From assembly GCA_014526335.1 (NCBI GenBank), contig JACTAT010000115.1, forward strand, positions 124,001-188,000: DNA of 64,000 nucleotides, given 5' to 3'. The notes under the pieces were generated by a model. It did no database searches. It saw only the letters and a list, made by a program, of their open reading frames with translations, and was not told the DNA's origin. A program made the translations under genes and the position numbers. This stretch comes from Chrysaora quinquecirrha. Taxonomy: Eukaryota > Cnidaria > Scyphozoa > Semaeostomeae > Pelagiidae. Below are positions 60,424-64,000 of the stretch, in pieces (positions within the stretch are counted from its first letter, which is position 1; each line of letters opens with the position of its first letter).

Positions 60424-60979
60424 TAGAAAAGAGAATTCCGATTTTGGAATCCTTTCTCAAAACAAGATCGTGTTAGGTTCTTCTCTCTCTGTTTTTTTTT
60501 ACTTTTTCTCTTCTTCACCTCGTAGGCTCTGGAACCCAGGGTACAAAACTCAATGCTCAAAGTTTACGTTTGTTGAGCCAACAAGCCAATTTCAATTTCA
60601 CGATAGAATATCGACTAGGAGAAAGCAAATAGGGATGCAGACACATTGTCTAGGTTCCCCCTGGAAATCGATTTAGTTATGCAATAGTGTACAGAGGAAA
60701 TTTTACCCGATATTCGACAAGCTGTAGCATATGCAGCACATCTAGTTGACAAAGGTAAGCCAAACTATTTAACTTCCTAATCAACTGATTACAGTTTGTT
60801 ATCCGTTGATTGTTTGCCTAACAATGTACACCTAAAGTTAACGTAAAGGATCTCTGACAAATTCAAATAAATGACCAAATCGTTTCCCATGTGTTTCTTA
60901 CGTAAATAATGGTACAAGGCTGCTGCCCAAGGACATCGCAACTGAACTTCCTGATGTAAACAAGTAGTGCTACCCAAGA

Positions 60980-61680
60980 AATACCAGCGTCTCGTGATGA
61001 AAGAAATGCACAAGGAAATGGGTCACTTAGGTGTAGAAAGAATACTAGATCTCACAAGGCAGAAATGCCTTCGACCATGAATGCAAGCTGATATAGACTA
61101 TTTAATTAAAAATTAATGTCCACACATTAAACTAAAGCATCCTGCATTCCAAACCCAAGCAAAGTTACAACTGAAAATTAAAACTTTCCCTTTCGAATTA
61201 AGTTCAATTGATTTCCTTCAGCTGGACAAAAGCAAGTGTGGTTATGAGTACATTGTAGTAATAATGGATCATTTCACGCATTTTCCACAGGCATCCTACT
61301 AGCAATAAAACCGCAAAAACAGTTTTCAAAGATTTTGTACTCCCCTTTGGATACCCAGTTGCATGGCATTATGACCAAGGGGCAGAATTCGTAACAAGCT
61401 GTTTAAATCTCTTCAAAGATTGTCCAAGCATTTTCACACATCTCCATACCACCCTCAAGGGAATGGTCAGTTGGAAAGGTTTAATCGCATACTACTATCT
61501 ATGCTCTGTACTCTCCCAGATGCTTACAATAGTAATTGGAATGAACACATTAACAAAGTTGTTCATGGATATAACAGCACGTGAACAGACACAGCAGAAT
61601 ACTCACCTTTCTTTTTGCTTGTTAGATGCCATGCATGTTTGCCAATCAACTTTTTTTTGAGACAGGACCACAGCCATCCC
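60980..61680 (+). mobile_element. Ty3/Gypsy integrase remnant
   Basis: Reads QRLVMKEMHKEMGHLGVERI (zinc domain side), then ELSSIDFLQLDKSKCGYEYI and VIMDHFTHF (first Asp), TVFKDFVLPFGYPVAWHYDQ (second Asp) and, in another frame, PYHPQGNGQLERFNR (Glu), then LPDAYNSNWNEHINKVVHGY. Stops and frame changes near 61077, 61105, 61300 and 61420 kill it. No LTRs were recognised. Confidence 0.7.
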
Positions 61681-62269
61681 GACCGTCAGTCATGATGTGT
61701 ACTTCAGTAATTGAGGACAGCAAAGGAAGAAGCCTACGCAATTGCTAGGGAACAAACCAGTATGGAGTGTTATGTGCGTCCTTATGACAATGTTATTTTT
61801 TCCATGCCAGTTACATTTTTATCACCTATCGAAATTTATTTTGATAACGAGCAGCAAATTTGCTTACAATAATTCTTTATTTTATGTGATATATATTTTT
61901 TTCATACTGTTTAATTTTATTACTCTAACAATGAAAAATTTTGATGCTTTTTGTAATTTTGATTGTATTTTGTTTCATTTCCATGTGAATTGATTTAATG
62001 ATATTGTAGGTTTTCTGTCTTTTTTGCCTATTATTTCTATTTGATTTTTCATTAAAATTCGTTTAAATTTTGCTGGTTATTAAAATTAATTTTGATGACA
62101 TGATACATTTCTGCATGGTATGATGCATTGCGCTCCGAACACATTTTGGCGGGAAATTCGAAACAGGCATATCATCTGTGCAGTGAAAACGGGGCCTATT
62201 GCTACCATGCCTAACTGTCGATTAGTAGGGCGATAACAGATACAAAGAACCTGCATTAATCGAGAAGAA
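61681..62269. other. no gene seen
   Basis: Very T-rich; nothing coding is supported. Confidence 0.5.
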
Positions 62270-62566
62270 GCTCTTGCAGCTTATAAACGCATGTTACAGA
62301 ATATTTAACAGCCTTGAAGGTGTTCTTTTAACTCAAGATCTCGACGTTTTAAGCCATTTTGCAAACCAAAGCGAGGAGATGGGAAATGGACTACATGTTG
62401 TACATGCGGTCAGTGACCAAGACTCAGCACAAACTGTTAACAGACTTTTGAACATCACGTTATGCAAGAAAATGGGCCCGAGATATTCCAGTTACGACAA
62501 GGTCCTCGTGGTAGGCCACAAATAGAGATCGAACAGAGATCAGCTCGAATCTCTGCAAGAATTCAA
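62270..62566 (+). pseudogene. N-terminal fragment of an integrase-family protein
   Basis: At 62510-62530 the text reads GPRGRPQIEI, matching the [12 protein letters not shown] linker that precedes the helix-turn-helix in the integrase at 10.2-11.6 kb. Upstream QENGPEIFQL and an open frame with LLTQDLDVLSHFA fit the loosely conserved N-terminal helices. The fragment ends at an (AATTC)n tract; the catalytic core is missing. Confidence 0.4.
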
Positions 62567-62588
62567 TTCAATTCAATTCAATTCAATT
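62559..62588 (+). repeat. (AATTC)n microsatellite
   Basis: About six tandem copies of a 5 bp unit, at the point where the integrase fragment breaks off. Confidence 0.9.
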
Positions 62589-62799
62589 ATATTCAGCAAC
62601 AAGATTACAAATTAGTTTTTACCAATAATACAATTAGAAAAATTGCACTACTTTTTATACAAAAATGATATCAAATACAAGACGTTGTTGCCTAGGACAC
62701 TGAGTAGAACCAAAAATGGTTATCGAGCCCAGTGCCCTATTCACATTTAACTACTACAGAACTGAATTGATTTATTTTAATAACAGTAACAATTAAAAA

Positions 62800-64000
62800 T
62801 AACGTTTAAAAATAATAATAACAATTTACTGTAAAAGAAATGGAAAATAAGAGGAAAAAAAAAGAAAATAATAATAATAAGAACCAAAATAAAAATAGTG
62901 CAAGCAAAGAAAGAAGGGAAAGAGGTTGGACACGGTAATGATAGTTTCATGGCAGATAAGGGTAAGCTACGAGTTGTAGCTTTCATGTATTGAAGAATTA
63001 TCGAAAGCTCAGCTGACATTAGCATAGCTGCGTGGGAGGTATTTACGAAAATGCTTGGCAAAATTCTTTTTGGAGCATTTAATTCTAATACTGTGAGGTA
63101 TATTATTCCAGATTTTGATGCCTTTAAAAGTTATAGCATTTTTTAGTTCTCACTGAAGGAAAAGAGAATAGACTTTGAGTAGCTTGACGAGTGTTATAAT
63201 TGTGTTTAGAGGTGGTTTTTTGGAATAGGTTGCAAAAGATTTGTGGTTGATTGTTGTTTTCAATATCTTGCATGAATTTCGCACATTCTAATGTATATGA
63301 ATCTTCAAAGTTTAAGATACCAAGCTGTGAGAATCAAGGTCTTGAATTTGCTGTGGATTTTTCGAAGCATATGACTATAACTGCCTTTTTCAAATTACAG
63401 CAAAGTTTATCAAGATGTGATTTCAATGCACTTCCCCATGTGGTAAGTGCATAAGTAATGTGTGGTGCAATAAAAGCATGATAAAGATTGCGTAGTGTAC
63501 TTGAAGGAAGAAAATGTCGCAATTTAGCAAGAATACCAATGCCTATACATTTTCATGTTTACATGCTGAATATGTTGTTTCCAGTTTAGTTTATTATCAA
63601 ACAAGACTCCGAGATATTTAATATTATCTTTTACAATTAATGTGGTATCATTCATTTTTATATTAACCATTCTTGTTCTTTTTGTGTTTTTTGGAGTTAT
63701 GATGAGTATGTTAGATTTATCAATGTTGAGAGTTAGTCTATTAGCAGAGAGCCTATTGGAAACTCCAACAAGTTCCTTGTTCAATGTACATTCCAGAGAA
63801 TTTAGATCTTTATGAGAAAAGAAAATGCTTGTATCGTCGGCAAACAGATGAAATTTTAAGACTTTCGATGATAATGGCATGTCGTTAATGTATATGAGAA
63901 ATAGAAGAGGACCTAATACACTACCTTGTGGAACACCATAAGTTATATTACGTGCCTCTGATAAAACACCATTGATACTGACTTTTTGCCATCTATTGGA
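62800..64000 (-). mobile_element. LINE with RT core, continuing past the window edge
   Basis: From the right edge leftwards: ITYGVPQGSVLGPLLFLIYI (RT motif), KFHLFADDTSIFFSH (catalytic FADD), NRLTLNIDKSNILI, IKYLGVLFDNKLNWKQHI, then after a frame change near 63525 HITYALTTWGSALKSHLDKL, ECAKFMQDIENN, NYNTRQATQSLF, GIKIWNNIP and a stop near 63010. The order is that of jockey/CR1-like LINE RTs found in invertebrates. At least two frame slips (near 63525 and 63330) suggest it is dead. An AAT-rich tract near 62866 may mark the 3' tail. Confidence 0.8.

Overview
This window comes from an animal nuclear genome. Genes are split by GT-AG introns, it is AT-rich, and it is packed with animal-type retroelements (BEL/Pao, Ty3/Gypsy, CR1/L2-like LINEs, one with a 2A-like peptide). 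Several repeated gene families resemble ones I know from marine invertebrates, especially cnidarians: G2E3-like HECT ligases, DUF6589-type proteins, RecQ-like helicases, KDZ-like proteins and a 'GCDTTS' family. A cnidarian or similar marine invertebrate is the best guess; the species cannot be read from the sequence. All family names are recognised from motifs; no search was run.

Layout. 0.5-1.0 kb: two candidate exons. 1.2-3.0 kb (+): decayed 'GCDTTS' gene. 3.72-13.21 kb: two ~400 bp minisatellite blocks in inverted orientation enclose a HECT E3 ligase gene (+, 4.2-8.4 kb) and a DDE integrase gene (-, 11.6-10.2 kb), possibly one large DNA transposon. 13.3-14.7 kb (-): C-terminal half of a RecQ-like helicase pseudogene. 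15-18.3 kb: minisatellite and a LINE tail. 18.4-20.3 kb (-): LINE ORF1 with a 2A-like motif and an SGNH-like end. 20.7-26.1 kb (+): multi-exon KDZ-like gene with a nearly intact core. 27.6-30.8 kb: Gypsy and BEL gag fragments and another decayed repetitive ORF. 31.8-39.4 kb (+): DUF6589-type gene interrupted by a LINE and by a complete-ended BEL element with two LTRs. 39.4-39.9 kb (-): second copy of the RecQ-family C-terminal domain. 40.2-41.2 kb (+): clean three-exon gene for a 104-residue ubiquitin-fold-like protein. 42.30-58.37 kb: candidate 16-kb element with terminal inverted repeats and subterminal GTAATATG/GTGTAAC repeats. It contains a spliced PHD-finger gene (48.2-52.9 kb), two MITEs and a ~3-kb array of ~31 copies of a ~95 bp unit. 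59.2-60.4 kb: C-terminal DUF6589 fragment (+) facing the N-terminal half of a RecQ-like helicase (-). 61-64 kb: Gypsy integrase remnant, a second integrase-family fragment and a LINE running off the window edge.

How it fits together. The region is mostly a nested graveyard of mobile elements, but three loci still look like organised units: the HECT ligase plus DDE integrase between inverted minisatellites, the PHD gene between inverted termini, and the recurring pairing of a DUF6589-type gene (+) with RecQ-family sequence (-). The most intact coding units are the small ubiquitin-like gene, the PHD gene, the KDZ-like gene and the integrase.
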